Below are positions 63,399-64,000 of a DNA stretch of 64,000 nucleotides, in pieces. Source of the DNA: Candidatus Nitrosocosmicus arcticus (GTDB lineage Archaea; Thermoproteota; Nitrososphaeria; Nitrososphaerales; Nitrososphaeraceae); contig NZ_ML675580.1 of assembly GCF_007826885.1 (NCBI RefSeq), positions 153,292-217,291 on the forward strand, read 5' to 3'. Position 1 is the stretch's first letter; each line of letters opens with the position of its first letter. The notes under the pieces were generated by a model. It did no database searches. It had not been told where the DNA came from and was given only the letters and a program-made list of their open reading frames with translations. Position numbers and translations under genes: made by a program.

Positions 63399-64000
63399 TG
63401 AATAAGTGGTATCGTCTTTACGTCTTACGCTGAGTTTTACTTTACCGTCATATTCATCTAGATAAACGTCATTGACGTTTTTTAATTTGTCTATCGTTTT
63501 ATAACTTTTGTATATTATTTACAGATCGTTTATATTAATTTCGATAGCTTATTTTACAAATTAGCGAGTTTCAAATAAGATTTCATCTAGGCTGAAAGTA
63601 TAGCAGATATAATAGTTCTCATATTATTATAGACCTAGAGTAATTAATTATGAATAATCTACTATGCATAAGAATTCGCCATAATCCTGATTCGATGACT
63701 ACTTTATCCTTATGCTCAAACTATCCCGTTAGAAACATCCATTATCACAAATTACATTAAAAGTAGAGACATCTATCACCGGTATGACGAGGCTCCAGAT
63801 GTTTTTCTAATTCATTGAGGGTGTAGTAGGGTTATAGTCTATATTTTAGTTGAGTCTGCGATATTCTTTCAACAGTGTAAAGAAAATTTACCCCCAAGTA
63901 ACCAACAAAATGAAATTAATTTAGTGTAAGACAGTGCAGGAATAATACAAAACGAAATCTAAAAGCTGAGAATAGCAATAAAGAAATAAGGATACTAAAA
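63399..64000. other. Right-end region, no complete gene
   Basis: Apart from the possible upstream extension of the nuclease-like gene and the right 25-bp repeat, no gene, tRNA or strong hairpin was recognised up to the window edge. Confidence 0.45.
63875..63899 (+). repeat. 25-bp direct repeat, right copy
   Basis: Near-identical, same orientation as 62508-62532. The core is aagaaaatttaccccc. The unit between the copies is about 1.34 kb. Confidence 0.7.

Overview
The window is chromosomal DNA from an archaeon. The best fit is a soil-type ammonia-oxidising thaumarchaeon (Nitrososphaerales), most like Nitrosocosmicus. I infer this from an AT-rich sequence, a CdvC/Vps4-type cell-division ATPase, archaeal information-processing proteins (RpoP, aIF1A, aEF1-beta, L10e, EndA, Nob1), a geranylgeranyl-reductase-family lipid enzyme, a TackOD1-like signalling protein, a DUF6659-like protein, small secreted Cys-containing proteins, and many very small zinc-ribbon proteins. 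No amo gene is present, so the genus rests on gene families seen by eye. Many genes start with TTG or GTG and have a TATA-like box about 26-28 bases upstream of the start codon, which points to leaderless mRNAs.

Layout. 1-12 kb is housekeeping: ileS, ppa convergent with cdvC, a TrmB regulator, nnrD, rpoP with a zinc-ribbon partner, an S-adenosylhomocysteinase, and a nadK-nob1 overlap. 12-19 kb is accessory: tRNA-Ile(GAU) followed by a decayed tyrosine recombinase, a voltage-gated-like K+ channel with an odd filter, a small secreted protein, a broken CHRD gene and a 569-residue receiver/zinc-ribbon protein with a 36-bp exact repeat. 19-27 kb holds a membrane protein, a sensor kinase with its receiver, a DsbA-like oxidoreductase, and a tightly overlapping winged-helix plus P-loop ATPase pair of unknown role. 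27-50 kb is again mostly core: ctaB, Cdc48, aEF1-beta, GGR-like reductase, pgk, rpl10e, endA, msrB (frameshifted in a homopolymer), aIF1A, pheS-pheT, trpS, coaD, a ferredoxin, a class III cyclase, two DUF1622-type proteins and an acetolactate-synthase-like enzyme. 50-64 kb is accessory: an anchored cyclophilin, a broken corA, a methyltransferase, a flavin reductase, a 5'-truncated and compositionally different trkH, secreted proteins, tRNA-Glu(CUC) with a 42-nt D-loop intron, a Thr/Pro-repeat cell-surface protein, an antitoxin-like two-gene unit, and a nuclease-like gene between two 25-bp near-identical direct repeats.

How it fits together. The core genes support translation (four aminoacyl-tRNA synthetase genes, initiation and elongation factors), NAD(P) metabolism (nadK, nnrD), CoA and haem synthesis and ESCRT-like division. 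The accessory segments carry the usual marks of turnover: recombinase remains beside a tRNA, at least four broken genes, open frames on both strands running into a tRNA, and direct repeats. The most unusual items are the tRNA-Glu D-loop intron, an EndA homologue that seems to lack the catalytic histidine, and the overlapping ATPase/winged-helix pair.
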